A program made the translations under genes and the position numbers. This document shows positions 1-9,191 of a stretch of DNA of 64,000 bases, in pieces. The notes beneath the pieces are model-generated. The model did no database searches and was not told the DNA's origin. It was given only the letters and a program-made list of their open reading frames with translations. This DNA comes from Polynucleobacter asymbioticus QLW-P1DMWA-1 (GTDB lineage: Bacteria; Pseudomonadota; Gammaproteobacteria; Burkholderiales; Burkholderiaceae), in the NCBI RefSeq assembly GCF_000016345.1, contig NC_009379.1, positions 434,001 through 498,000 of the forward strand, read 5' to 3'. How positions within the stretch are numbered: position 1 is the stretch's first letter; each line of letters begins with the position of its first letter.

Positions 1-62
1 ATCAAAATGCCCATACAAAAGAAATTTAGAAATTTTGATTTATCAATAAACCGGAGATTTTT

Positions 63-1331
63 ATGACTTCAGCTGTAATGGGTGCCAAAAGCACTAGTAG
101 CAATCCCCTCAAGTCCAAGTGGGTTCAATTGGCCTTGGGTGTAATTTGCATGATGTCTATATCCAGCCCGCAATATGTATGGGCTCTATTTACCAAGCCA
201 ATCATGGGGCAGCTTGGTGTTACTTTGACAGAGCTGCAAGTCACGTTTTCTATTTTGATTGTGCTGCAAACTTTTTTCTCACCCTTTCAGGGATATTTGG
301 TAGATAAGTTTGGCCCACGTCTTCTTTTATCAATCGGTACCATATTGACTGGTGCAAGTTGGGTTCTTTCTGCCAATCTCACTACCGTCTCTAATCTTTA
401 CATCACTTATGGTGTTTTGGGTGGCTTGGGCACCGGTATTGTTTACATTGGTGTTGTTGGTTTGATGGTGCGTTGGTTTCCAAATAACCGCGGCTTTGCA
501 GTTGGTATGGTTGCTGCTGGTTATGGCATCGGCGCATTACTGACTACTTTCCCAATCGCTGACAGTTTGGCTGTATCTGGTATTCAGGGCACGCTGACAT
601 TTTTTGGATACATCATTGGTGCCGTTGGATTATTGGCTGCACAAGGTATTCGCGTGCCCCACGCCGATCGTGTGCAAACAGCTGGTCAAATCGAAGCTGC
701 AGCAGCAGGAGTTGCACCAAAGACTATGTTGAAGACACCGGTATTTTGGGTCATGTTTTTGATGATGTCCATGATGTCTACATCAGGACTCATGGTGATC
801 TCTCAAATGGGCGCCTTCGCAAAAGACTTTGGCATTACGTCAGCGCTTGTTTTCGGTATGGCTGCCTTACCTTTAGCCTTAACTATTGACCGTGTCACGA
901 ATGGTTTAACCCGCCCCTTATTTGGATGGGTATCTGATCGTATCGGACGTGAATACACTATGACTATTGCATTTGGCTTGGAAGCAATTGCGATGTTTGT
1001 CTGGGTTACTACACGTACTGATCCAGTGTTATTCGTTCTTTTGTCTGGTGTTGTGTTCTTTGGTTGGGGTGAGATTTTCTCTTTATTTCCGTCCACTTTG
1101 ACTGATACTTTTGGTCAAAAGCATGCCACGACAAACTATGGTTTTCTTTACATGGCTCAAGGCGTTGGTTCCATTATTGGTGGACCAATTGCAGCGTACA
1201 TTCACGGCGCGACTGATAGCTGGATGCCTGTGTTTGCCATCATGATCGTATTGGATGCGACAGCTGCCATCTTGGCGTTCTTTGTTCTACGCCCAATGCG
1301 TGCTAAGTATTTGAAGTCACGTACTGCTTAA
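63..1331 (+). CDS. MFS transporter, oxalate/formate antiporter (OFA) type
   Basis: A 422-residue inner-membrane carrier of the major facilitator superfamily with about twelve hydrophobic segments. The loop motif D81-K-F-G-P-R86 between helices 2 and 3 and the R137-W-F-P-N-N-R-G motif after helix 4 resemble the OFA branch (OxlT-like carriers exchanging small carboxylates). A matching loop (SDRIGR) sits in the second half. A GGAG ribosome binding site lies 7 bases before the ATG. The gene ends in a strong bidirectional terminator shared with the convergent ggt-like gene. Substrate is not determinable here; a carboxylate such as oxalate or formate is the family-based guess. No oxalate-degrading gene (frc, oxc) is in the window, though one could lie upstream of it. 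Confidence 0.85.
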   Translation: MTSAVMGAKSTSSNPLKSKWVQLALGVICMMSISSPQYVWALFTKPIMGQLGVTLTELQVTFSILIVLQTFFSPFQGYLVDKFGPRLLLSIGTILTGASWVLSANLTTVSNLYITYGVLGGLGTGIVYIGVVGLMVRWFPNNRGFAVGMVAAGYGIGALLTTFPIADSLAVSGIQGTLTFFGYIIGAVGLLAAQGIRVPHADRVQTAGQIEAAAAGVAPKTMLKTPVFWVMFLMMSMMSTSGLMVISQMGAFAKDFGITSALVFGMAALPLALTIDRVTNGLTRPLFGWVSDRIGREYTMTIAFGLEAIAMFVWVTTRTDPVLFVLLSGVVFFGWGEIFSLFPSTLTDTFGQKHATTNYGFLYMAQGVGSIIGGPIAAYIHGATDSWMPVFAIMIVLDATAAILAFFVLRPMRAKYLKSRTA

Positions 1332-1349
1332 GCTAGAAACTGTTGATGG

Positions 1350-1380
1350 AAAAAAGGCTACCAAACAAGTAGCCTTTTTT
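1350..1380. terminator. Bidirectional rho-independent terminator
   Basis: Stem AAAAAAGGCTAC, 7-base loop, then GTAGCCTTTTTT. It has an A-run on one side and a T-run on the other, so it can serve both the MFS gene (+) and the convergent gamma-glutamyltransferase gene (-). Confidence 0.9.
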
Positions 1381-1403
1381 ATTGCCATCGGAATACTGCA
1401 GTA

Positions 1404-3002
1404 TTAAAAAGAGCTGACTGCGCCATCACTCCTAGGATCCCAGCCACCCTGGAGGGTGCCCGATGGATTGCGAATGATGCAGCCTGCGTGGCCGACAGTC
1501 TCATCAAAAGCATCTAGCATTTCAATCTCATGGCCTAGAGCATGAAGTTCTTTGGCCACCCAAGGACTAAAACGCGACTCTAATTTCAGGCTATCACTGG
1601 TTTGGCCCCAAGTACGACCAAGTAACCAACGTGGGCGACTGATGGCGTCTTGCGGATCAAGACCATAAGTGGCAGTGCGTGTGAATACTGCACATTGAGT
1701 TTGAGGTTGGCCATCCCCACCCATCGTGCCATATACCATCGAACGACCATCCTTAAATAAAGCCATCGCTGGATTCAGTGTATGGAATGGCTTGCGATAA
1801 GGCTCAAGGTGATTCAGTGTTTTTGGGTCGAGGGAAAAACTGCACCCCCGGTTTTGCCAATTAACGCCCGATGTCGGCAACACAATTCCTGCGCCAAATT
1901 CGTGGTAGATGCTTTGAATAAATGAAACACAATTACCGTCGCCATCAATGACGCCCATCCAAATGGTATCTGCAGGACCTTTACCTTGACCCCAAGGAAG
2001 TGCTTTTTCAGGATCAATATTCTTAGCGAGTTTCTTCAAAAATGCAGGCGCCAAGAAGGACTGTGCATGTTTTTTCATGTACGCGGGATCGGTTACAAAC
2101 TGATCGCGCACTTTAAAAGCTTGTTTAGTCGCCTCAACACAATGATGAACATATTGGGCGCTATCCACTTTGAAGCGTTTCAAATTTAATTGATCCAGGA
2201 TGCCAATAATCATTAATGAGACCACACCTTGCGTCGGTGGAGTCATGTTGTAGACATTACCCATACTGTGTTGTAGCTCTAGGGGGTCTATGAGTTTTGC
2301 GTGATGACGATGAAGATCGTCTAATCTGAGTGGACTACCTAATTCGGTTAGTTCCTTGGCTAATGATTCAGCCAATTCACCCCGGTAGTAATCGTCGGTA
2401 CCTTTTTTGGCAATTTGGCGCAAGGTTTTCGCAAGACGCTCTTGTTTAAAGATGCTGCCAACAATAGGCGCTTTTCCATTGACTAAAAAGGTCTCTGCAA
2501 AGCCGGGAATAGGGCTAAGCTCTTCAGCCTTCTTGGTAGTCAGGCTAGATTGACTGAAGGTAACGGGTGTGCCAGCTTCTGCATAGTGAATCGCATCTGC
2601 GAGCAGTCGGGATAACGGTAACTTGCCACCCAATCCTTGCTTGGATAGTTGGTGCGCTGCTCCCCAGCCAGAGATTGTTCCAGCGACGGTATTGGCCGCT
2701 ACTGCACCACGAAAAGGGATGGCTTTAGTAATGCCGCGCTCTGCATACCATTTCTTAGTGGCTAGACCAGCCGCCGCGCCACAAGCATCAATACCGCCCA
2801 TGGCTTTGCCAGGAGAATGAATCACCCAAAATGAGTCGCCACCAATGGAGTTCATATGGGGATAAACAACAGCGATAGTTGCTGCTGCTGCGACCATGGC
2901 TTCCAAAGCATTGCCGCCTTCTCGTAAAACGGCTAATGCTGATTCCGATGCTAGGGAATGTGGCGCTACCGCCATTCCCCTAATTCCCCATTTAGGCTGC
3001 AT
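1404..3002 (-). CDS. ggt: Gamma-glutamyltransferase family protein (Ntn hydrolase)
   Basis: A 532-residue homologue of gamma-glutamyltranspeptidase, a family that cleaves gamma-glutamyl bonds (glutathione and related substrates) after self-processing into two subunits. The N-terminal GGNALEA block (29-35) and the GSIF block near 182 fit the large subunit. The predicted nucleophile is Thr346 in D-T-I-W, followed by VIDGDGN and the FGAG loop (369-372), which align with TTH..VxDxxGN and FGTGI of characterised enzymes. The usual second Thr and His after the nucleophile are Ile and Trp here. No signal peptide is visible, so unlike the E. coli periplasmic enzyme this one looks cytoplasmic, resembling the YwrD-like branch. 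True substrate is uncertain. Confidence 0.85.
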   Translation of the reverse strand: MQPKWGIRGMAVAPHSLASESALAVLREGGNALEAMVAAAATIAVVYPHMNSIGGDSFWVIHSPGKAMGGIDACGAAAGLATKKWYAERGITKAIPFRGAVAANTVAGTISGWGAAHQLSKQGLGGKLPLSRLLADAIHYAEAGTPVTFSQSSLTTKKAEELSPIPGFAETFLVNGKAPIVGSIFKQERLAKTLRQIAKKGTDDYYRGELAESLAKELTELGSPLRLDDLHRHHAKLIDPLELQHSMGNVYNMTPPTQGVVSLMIIGILDQLNLKRFKVDSAQYVHHCVEATKQAFKVRDQFVTDPAYMKKHAQSFLAPAFLKKLAKNIDPEKALPWGQGKGPADTIWMGVIDGDGNCVSFIQSIYHEFGAGIVLPTSGVNWQNRGCSFSLDPKTLNHLEPYRKPFHTLNPAMALFKDGRSMVYGTMGGDGQPQTQCAVFTRTATYGLDPQDAISRPRWLLGRTWGQTSDSLKLESRFSPWVAKELHALGHEIEMLDAFDETVGHAGCIIRNPSGTLQGGWDPRSDGAVSSF

Positions 3003-3121
3003 GTTTGTTCTCCATTAAGTTCGTTAATTTAGTTATGTCCATATTGTAGAGCTCAAAGAAATGCGGATTTACTGACTTTGCACAATATTGGTTGCTTTAG
3101 TGCGCAGCAGTGATAGCCGAG

Positions 3122-3364
3122 CTAAAACTCAAAAAAGGCGAGCTTCTCTGTACGGGGCAAACGCTTTAAGCGAAGCTCAGCTTTAGACGCTTCTGATCGG
3201 TTTGGGTGCTTTTGGGTTGCCAAGAGGATTACTGGTCTGCGGGACCTCGTATAGCGGGCACCTTGCCCTGAGTTATGGGCCTCTAAGCGATGCTCTAAAC
3301 GGTTGGTGATGCCAGCATAGTAAGTGCCATCAGCACATTCGAGGAGATAAACAAGCCAGGTCAA
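3122..3364 (-). CDS. GIY-YIG nuclease superfamily protein (YhbQ/UPF0213-like)
   Basis: Eighty residues consisting of one GIY-YIG fold. The motif appears near the N terminus as VYLLECADGTYYAGIT, followed by the conserved Arg of the second helix (R23/R26 region) and an ARYTR segment near 36-40. Length matches the single-domain UPF0213/YhbQ group. Family members cleave or bind branched or nicked DNA; the role of this one is unknown. It stands alone between the ggt-like gene and clpB. Confidence 0.85.
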   Translation of the reverse strand: MTWLVYLLECADGTYYAGITNRLEHRLEAHNSGQGARYTRSRRPVILLATQKHPNRSEASKAELRLKRLPRTEKLAFFEF

Positions 3365-3399
3365 AATAAAGGAAATTAGGGTTTAAAGTGGGTTAGATG

Positions 3400-3427
3400 C
3401 TTGAAATTATTAATATTGCCCTTATAT
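3400..3427 (+). promoter_or_regulatory. Predicted sigma-32 (RpoH) heat-shock promoter of clpB
   Basis: CTTGAAA at 3400-3406, a 12-base spacer, then CCCTTATAT at 3419-3427. This is close to the RpoH consensus (CTTGAAA, CCCCATnT) and lies about 40 bases before the clpB ATG. Heat-shock control of clpB is established in proteobacteria. The assignment rests on sequence match only. Confidence 0.7.
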
Positions 3428-3467
3428 TCTATAGATAGGTATATACGAAGTTAATGGAGTTTAAAAA

Positions 3468-6071
3468 ATGAGAATAGATAAGTTAACAACCAAATTTCAA
3501 GAGGCTCTTAGTGAAGCCCAAAGTATCGCTTTAGCCAAAGACAACCAATATATTGAGCCCGCCCATCTTCTGTTAGCGATGCTTCGTGACTCTGATGGTG
3601 GGGCAAAAAGTTTGCTCACGCGCGCTGGAGTCAATGTGCTAGGCCTTGAAAAAGGTGTGGAAAAGCTGATTGGTAATTTGCCAGAAGTGCAGGGCACCAG
3701 CGGAGAGGTTCAAGTTGGGCGTGATTTAAGTAATTGGCTCAACTTATGCGAGAAAGAAGCAAACAAGAAGAATGATCAATTCATTGCTGGCGAGTTATTT
3801 TTGCTAGTAGTGGCTGATGACAAGGGTGAGCTCGGTAAAGTGGCTCGCGAGAATGGTTTAAATCGTAAATCGTTAGAAGCGGCTATTGATTTAGTGCGCG
3901 GAGGAGAGTCAGTGAATAGTGCAGATGCTGAAGGTCAACGGGAAGCTTTAAAAAAATATACGGTCGATTTAACGGAGCGTGCGCGCGCGGGTAAATTGGA
4001 TCCAGTGATTGGGCGTGATGATGAAATTCGTCGCACCATTCAGATTTTGCAACGTCGCGGTAAAAACAATCCAGTGTTGATTGGCGAGCCAGGGGTCGGT
4101 AAGACTGCCATTGTTGAAGGCTTGGCGCAACGCATTGTGAATGGCGAGGTGCCTGAGACCCTTAAAAATAAACGTGTACTGGTTCTGGATATGGCCTTGT
4201 TATTGGCTGGTGCCAAGTATCGTGGTGAATTTGAGGAGCGCCTTAAGGCGGTTCTGAGTGATGTTGCTAAGGATGAAGGTCAAACCATCATTTTTATCGA
4301 TGAGATCCACACCATGGTTGGAGCTGGTAAGGGCGATGGCGCTATGGATGCTGGCAATATGCTTAAGCCTGCCTTGGCACGTGGTGAGTTGCATTGTATT
4401 GGCGCAACTACCTTGGATGAGTATCGTAAGTACATTGAAAAAGATCCCGCACTTGAGCGTCGCTTCCAAAAAGTCATGGTAGAGGAGCCGAGTGTGGAGG
4501 CGACTATTGCCATCTTGCGTGGCTTACAAGAGCGCTATGAGCTTCATCACGGGATAGAAATTACTGATCCAGCTATCGTGGCGGCAGCTGAGTTGTCGCA
4601 TCGCTACATTACCGATCGTTTCTTACCAGATAAGGCGATTGATTTAATTGATGAGGCGGGTTCACGCATTCGGATGGAGATCGACTCTAAGCCAGAGGTG
4701 ATGGATAAGCTAGAGCGCCGTCTGATACAGCTCAAGATTGAGCGCGAAGCCGTTAAGAAGGAAAAAGATGAGGCTTCGCAAAAGCGTCTGGGCTTAATCG
4801 AGGATGAAATTAAACGTCTTGGTGCCGAGTATGCGGACTTAGAGGAAATCTGGAAAGCAGAGAAGGGTGCTGTATTAGGCGCTGCCAATCTGAAAGAAGA
4901 AATTGAAAAAATCCGTGCTGACATTGTGAAGTTACAGCGCGAAGGCAAGCTTGAGCAGGTTGCTGAATTGCAATACAGCAAACTTCCTGAGTTAGAGGCT
5001 AAACTCAAATCTGCTGCGGCTGCTGAAGCCAAGGGTGATAAAAATGGCGTAGTGAAGAATAAATTGCTGCGCACTCAAGTTGGTGCTGAAGAGATTGCCG
5101 AGGTGGTTTCTCGTGCTACTGGTATTCCGGTTTCTAAGATGATGCAGGGCGAGCGTGACAAGCTTCTCAAAATGGAAGAGTTACTGCACAAGCGCGTTGT
5201 TGGTCAGGAAGAAGCCATTCGTGCAGTGTCAGATGCGATTCGTCGCTCCCGTGCTGGCTTAGCTGAAGAGAATCGTCCGTATGGATCCTTCTTGTTCCTT
5301 GGGCCCACAGGTGTTGGTAAGACAGAGCTTTGCAAAGCTTTAGCAGGCTTCTTGTTTGACAGTGAAGATCATCTGATCCGTATCGACATGAGTGAGTTCA
5401 TGGAGAAACATAGCGTTGCCCGTTTGATTGGCGCCCCTCCAGGTTATGTTGGTTACGAAGAGGGTGGATATTTAACTGAACAAGTTCGTCGTCATCCATA
5501 TAGCGTCATCTTGTTTGATGAAATTGAAAAAGCACATCCAGATGTCTTTAACGTGCTCTTGCAGGTTCTAGATGATGGTCGCTTAACCGATGGTCAAGGC
5601 CGCACGGTTGACTTCAAAAATACTGTGATTGTGATGACCAGTAATATTGGTTCGCATCTAATCCAATCTATGGTTGATAAGAAGCAGGCTGAAATTAAGG
5701 AAGCGGTATTTGAGGAATTGAAGAACCACTTCCGTCCAGAGTTCTTGAACCGGATTGATGAAATTGTTGTCTTCCACGGCTTGGATAAAGGCAATATTGC
5801 CAATATTGCGAAAATACTCCTCAAAAACTTGTCAGATCGTCTGGCTAAGGTCGATATGCAGCTTGAGGTGAGTGATGCTGCCTTAAGTAAGATTGCCGAG
5901 GTGGGCTTTGATCCTGTATTTGGGGCAAGACCACTCAAGCGTGCTATCCAGCAGCATATTGAAAACCCCGTTTCCAAGATGATTCTGGAAGGTACTTTTG
6001 GGCCTAAAGATACAGTGCCGGTAGATGTGGATAACAAAGGCGACTTCAGTTTTACTCGCCAAGTTCATTAA
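3468..6071 (+). CDS. clpB: ATP-dependent chaperone ClpB
   Basis: An 867-residue Hsp100 disaggregase that works with DnaK/DnaJ/GrpE to pull proteins out of aggregates in the cytoplasm. It has the Clp N domain (about 1-145), first AAA+ module with Walker A GEPGVGKT (206-213) and Walker B IIFIDE, the long charged coiled-coil middle domain (about 410-530) that separates ClpB from ClpA/ClpC, the second Walker A GPTGVGKT (612-619) with Walker B VILFDE, and the C-terminal D2-small domain. Length is normal. A good ribosome binding site (ATGGAG) precedes the start, with a heat-shock-type promoter upstream. Confidence 0.98.
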   Translation: MRIDKLTTKFQEALSEAQSIALAKDNQYIEPAHLLLAMLRDSDGGAKSLLTRAGVNVLGLEKGVEKLIGNLPEVQGTSGEVQVGRDLSNWLNLCEKEANKKNDQFIAGELFLLVVADDKGELGKVARENGLNRKSLEAAIDLVRGGESVNSADAEGQREALKKYTVDLTERARAGKLDPVIGRDDEIRRTIQILQRRGKNNPVLIGEPGVGKTAIVEGLAQRIVNGEVPETLKNKRVLVLDMALLLAGAKYRGEFEERLKAVLSDVAKDEGQTIIFIDEIHTMVGAGKGDGAMDAGNMLKPALARGELHCIGATTLDEYRKYIEKDPALERRFQKVMVEEPSVEATIAILRGLQERYELHHGIEITDPAIVAAAELSHRYITDRFLPDKAIDLIDEAGSRIRMEIDSKPEVMDKLERRLIQLKIEREAVKKEKDEASQKRLGLIEDEIKRLGAEYADLEEIWKAEKGAVLGAANLKEEIEKIRADIVKLQREGKLEQVAELQYSKLPELEAKLKSAAAAEAKGDKNGVVKNKLLRTQVGAEEIAEVVSRATGIPVSKMMQGERDKLLKMEELLHKRVVGQEEAIRAVSDAIRRSRAGLAEENRPYGSFLFLGPTGVGKTELCKALAGFLFDSEDHLIRIDMSEFMEKHSVARLIGAPPGYVGYEEGGYLTEQVRRHPYSVILFDEIEKAHPDVFNVLLQVLDDGRLTDGQGRTVDFKNTVIVMTSNIGSHLIQSMVDKKQAEIKEAVFEELKNHFRPEFLNRIDEIVVFHGLDKGNIANIAKILLKNLSDRLAKVDMQLEVSDAALSKIAEVGFDPVFGARPLKRAIQQHIENPVSKMILEGTFGPKDTVPVDVDNKGDFSFTRQVH

Positions 6072-6080
6072 TCAACTCGT

Positions 6081-6102
6081 GGTGCAGGAATTTTCCTGCA
6101 CC
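6081..6102. repeat. Perfect hairpin between clpB and the next gene
   Basis: A perfect inverted repeat with 10-base arms GGTGCAGGAA / TTCCTGCACC and a 2-base centre. No T-run follows, so it is not a classical terminator. It may stabilise the clpB mRNA 3' end or reduce read-through into the gene at 6117. Confidence 0.6.
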
Positions 6103-6116
6103 AGTAAACTTGGTAC

Positions 6117-6872
6117 ATGACTGCAGCTAATTTATCGCCCCTTTTAACCCCCGCCAGTGGTTTGGCTGATGCCTTGCGAAATAATGGTTTTGCAGTAGCT
6201 TCTGCAGAAACGGTTGGAGATATTGCAAATACTTCCCTAGTCAGCCTGGAAGATATCTCTCATTTTTGGGAGGGATTGCCGCGTGATCCCTATCTCAAGG
6301 ATGGCGGTCGTTACCGTTATCGTCGTCATGCGAGTTATGAAATTCAGTCAAATACACTAACGCTGGTACCACATCGTGCGCATTGGCAGTCTGTAGATTA
6401 CAACGCATTGCACGGGGGGATTGAACGATGGTTTGAGCCAATGCAGGCACATTTAATTGCGAATCCAGCGTGGCAGTCTTTGCTCCTTGGTCTTGGAGCC
6501 TTATTGAGTGGCCAAAAGCCAGTGACAACTTGGTTTGTGGAAGCTCATCAATTTCGGATTGATACCACCGATGGAATAGGGCGTCCCACACCCGAGGGTG
6601 CGCATCGTGATGGCGTCGATTTTGTCGCTGTCTTTTTAATAGACCGAGTGGGAATTAAAGGTGGTGAAACTCGAATTTTCGAAGCCTCTGGTTCTACTGG
6701 TTTGAGATTTACGCTTTCACAGCCTTGGTCTTTGTTGTTGATGAATGATGCGCGCATGATTCATGAATCAACCCCGATCCAGCCGCTCGGAAATTACGGC
6801 TATCGAGATACCTTAGTTCTGACTTACCGCTCAAATGGTTTTCAGGACTCTCCAAACCGTAGTCAGCAATAA
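6117..6872 (+). CDS. 2-oxoglutarate/Fe(II) dioxygenase family protein
   Basis: A 251-residue protein matching the 2OG-Fe dioxygenase family that includes BsmA-like and amino-acid hydroxylases. The iron triad appears as H163-R-D165 and H216, with R230 placed to hold 2-oxoglutarate. The block YRYRRHASYE (66-75) is typical of the family. It begins 45 bases after clpB in the same direction, separated by a hairpin. Members of the family hydroxylate free amino acids or act in biofilm and stress responses; the substrate here cannot be inferred. Confidence 0.8.
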   Translation: MTAANLSPLLTPASGLADALRNNGFAVASAETVGDIANTSLVSLEDISHFWEGLPRDPYLKDGGRYRYRRHASYEIQSNTLTLVPHRAHWQSVDYNALHGGIERWFEPMQAHLIANPAWQSLLLGLGALLSGQKPVTTWFVEAHQFRIDTTDGIGRPTPEGAHRDGVDFVAVFLIDRVGIKGGETRIFEASGSTGLRFTLSQPWSLLLMNDARMIHESTPIQPLGNYGYRDTLVLTYRSNGFQDSPNRSQQ

Positions 6873-6882
6873 GACTAGACAA

Positions 6883-7866
6883 CTATTCAGGTTCCATCCC
6901 TGCCTCCTTAATAGCCTTAGCCCATTTAGCCGTTTCCAATTTTATTTTTTTATCCAAGGCTTCAGGACTACCAGGTTGTGTTTCAAAACCCATTGCTGAA
7001 AAGCGTTCGACTAAATCTTTGGATTTAGCAGCCTCATTAATTGCATTATTCAGTTTCAGAACGATATCTTTTGGCATGTTAGCGGGGCCAAACGCAGCAA
7101 AGAAAGCAATCAATTCATAGTTTTTAATGCCCAGAGCTTCATTTACTGTAGGTAATTGAGGGATGGCAGGAGAGCGTTTTAATGAGGTGACTGCGAGCCC
7201 GTGAATTTTCCCTGCTTGGACTTGGGGTAGGCTCACAGCAAAGTCTGAGCTAAACATATTAACTTGACCTCCAATTAAATCAGTCATGGCATTAGGGCCG
7301 CTCTTATATGAAACCCCAGTCATTTTGATGCCAGCTACGCTTGCCAGCATTTCGGAGGAAACCCGCTGAGAAGCACTAGCGTATGCAAAGGTCACTTTCC
7401 CTGGATCGGATTTAGCCAGTGTGACAAAACCATTGAGCGACTTCACAGGTAAATCATTATTGACAGCAATAATCAGTGGAACCGACCCAAAATATCCAAT
7501 GGGTGTAAATGCTGTGTCTTGGTTATAGGGAAGATTTTTAGCGAGACTTTTTAATGCGGCATTCGTACTATTCGTTCCAAATAAAAGCGTATAGCCATCA
7601 GCGGGAGATTTAGCTACGACATCAGCGCCAATCATGCCGCTAGCGCCGGGCCGATTTTCAACAATGACTGGCTGGCCTAATGCTTCACCCATTTTGGCTG
7701 CAAAGGCTCTACCAATTTGGTCGGTAGCACTTCCAGGGGCAAATGGAACGATGGCTTTGATTGGCTTTGTTGGGTAGTTGTCTGCAATCGTGAGTGTGCA
7801 ATACAAGCTAATAAGGAGGCCCATTCCCAGCAGAGAGAGTTGTTTCATGGAGTATTTTATTTTCAT
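6883..7866 (-). CDS. Bug-family tripartite tricarboxylate transporter substrate-binding protein
   Basis: A 327-residue periplasmic binding protein of the TctC/Bug family, which captures small carboxylates. An N-terminal signal peptide (about 1-28, cut near TIADN) is followed by YPTKPIKAIVPFAPG and the SGMIGADVVAKSPADGYTL segment that is diagnostic of the family. The start is supported by GGGGA upstream of the ATG; a second Met at position 7 is possible. No TctA/TctB membrane gene is adjacent, so it is an orphan binding protein. Ligand unknown. Confidence 0.9.
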   Translation of the reverse strand: MKIKYSMKQLSLLGMGLLISLYCTLTIADNYPTKPIKAIVPFAPGSATDQIGRAFAAKMGEALGQPVIVENRPGASGMIGADVVAKSPADGYTLLFGTNSTNAALKSLAKNLPYNQDTAFTPIGYFGSVPLIIAVNNDLPVKSLNGFVTLAKSDPGKVTFAYASASQRVSSEMLASVAGIKMTGVSYKSGPNAMTDLIGGQVNMFSSDFAVSLPQVQAGKIHGLAVTSLKRSPAIPQLPTVNEALGIKNYELIAFFAAFGPANMPKDIVLKLNNAINEAAKSKDLVERFSAMGFETQPGSPEALDKKIKLETAKWAKAIKEAGMEPE

Positions 7867-7950
7867 GCTGTCCCCGTCTTATTAGCTATTAGTGTAGCGG
7901 GTCTTAAGGCTGGGACGAGTAGAATGAGTTCACGTTTCTACTGACTATTT

Positions 7951-9183
7951 ATGCGCTTTCGTTCAACTAGTTATACCCCTCTTATGCTGATGGCACAAAC
8001 CTGTGCCTTATTGGGTTTTGCCTGTTATGCAGTTGTTCTTACTCCATTACAAGAGGAGTGGGGCTTAAGTAATCTCCAATCCGGCCTTATTGCCAGCGCT
8101 TTTTTCTTTGGTTATATGTTGGCCGTACCTGTGGCTACTGCTTTAACCGACCGGATCGATGCTCGCAAAGTGTATTTAATCGGGGGCTTGTCTGCGGCAA
8201 TCGGTTTATTGGGTATGGGAATTTTTTCCCATAACTTTTGGACTGCCTTGTTATTCATGGCAATTAATGGGGCCGGGCTTGCCGGAACCTACATGCCTGG
8301 GCTGAAGATTTTGTCAGACCGAATCAAATCCGGAGAGCTCACGCGCCATATTGCTTTTTATACTGCCTTCTTTGGCATTGGCACTGGTTTCTCTTATCTT
8401 TGTTCTGGGTGGATCTTAAGTTTGCTTGGGTGGCGTTATGTATTTGGCCTCATTGCTTTAGGGCCCTTGCTAGCATTTGTGATTGTTCTTTGTTTCATAC
8501 CGCCACTCGATCACGAAAAATGGAGTGGGCCTTTGCAAATTCGATTGCGTGATTTATTTCCAGTAGATAAATGGAAGATAGTCTTGCAAGATAAAAAAGC
8601 AGCTGGTTTTATTTTTGGATATACAGCCCATACAATCGAGCTCTTTGCATCTCGTAGTTGGATTGTGGCTTTCTTTGCTTTTTGCGCAATAAGTTCTGGC
8701 GAATCCTTTTTTCTAGCGATTACTACATTGGCTGGAATCATTAACTTCTTTGGTGTACCTGCTTCGATATTAGGCAATGAAATTGCATTACGGATTGGCC
8801 GACAAAGATGGGTTTGTATCGCGATGATTACGAGTGCTGTGCTCGGTATTATCTTGGCCAGTTCGACTGGGCATACATGGTGGCTCATTATTATTTTAGC
8901 AGTTGCGCATGCAGTTTTTATCATGGCAGACTCAGCAACATTGACGGCCGGCTTAGTCATGAGCGCTCAAGAAAATATTAAGGGTGCAGCTATGGGATTG
9001 CATTCTTTAATGGGTTTTGGTGGTGGCTTATTGGGCCCTGCAATTTTTGGCTTTGTCTTGGATATTGCAGGCTCACGCTCATCACACGCGGCGTGGATAT
9101 GGGCTTATGCTGCAATCGTGATTTGGGGTGTGCTCTTTGTGCTGTATGAGCGCCGTAATGGTTGGGCTGGTAAATCAGCTTGA
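7951..9183 (+). CDS. MFS transporter overlapping ccoI
   Basis: A 410-residue twelve-helix carrier of the major facilitator superfamily with loop motif DRIDARK between helices 2 and 3. Its stop TGA (9181-9183) overlaps a possible TTG start of the next gene, the copper ATPase ccoI, so the two may be cotranscribed. MFS carriers of the CcoA type import copper for cbb3 oxidase in Rhodobacter, which makes a copper role worth considering, but I do not see CcoA's MxxxM and HxxxM motifs. No clear ribosome binding site precedes the chosen ATG, and a start at the ATG near 7984 is possible. Confidence 0.8.
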   Translation: MRFRSTSYTPLMLMAQTCALLGFACYAVVLTPLQEEWGLSNLQSGLIASAFFFGYMLAVPVATALTDRIDARKVYLIGGLSAAIGLLGMGIFSHNFWTALLFMAINGAGLAGTYMPGLKILSDRIKSGELTRHIAFYTAFFGIGTGFSYLCSGWILSLLGWRYVFGLIALGPLLAFVIVLCFIPPLDHEKWSGPLQIRLRDLFPVDKWKIVLQDKKAAGFIFGYTAHTIELFASRSWIVAFFAFCAISSGESFFLAITTLAGIINFFGVPASILGNEIALRIGRQRWVCIAMITSAVLGIILASSTGHTWWLIIILAVAHAVFIMADSATLTAGLVMSAQENIKGAAMGLHSLMGFGGGLLGPAIFGFVLDIAGSRSSHAAWIWAYAAIVIWGVLFVLYERRNGWAGKSA

Positions 9184-9191
9184 ATACCTCG

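Noticed and set aside
4604..5074. Open frame of 156 codons on the minus strand inside clpB
   Set aside because: It lies opposite the coiled-coil and AAA+ region of clpB, has Ser/Ala/Leu-rich low-complexity composition and no ribosome binding site. It is a by-product of clpB codon use.
5594..6037. Open frame of 147 codons on the minus strand in the 3' part of clpB
   Set aside because: Same reasoning: fully inside a conserved gene, no family resemblance, no start signal.
8511..8960. Open frame of 149 codons opposite the MFS gene upstream of ccoI
   Set aside because: Antisense to hydrophobic helices, composition typical of a shadow frame, no ribosome binding site.
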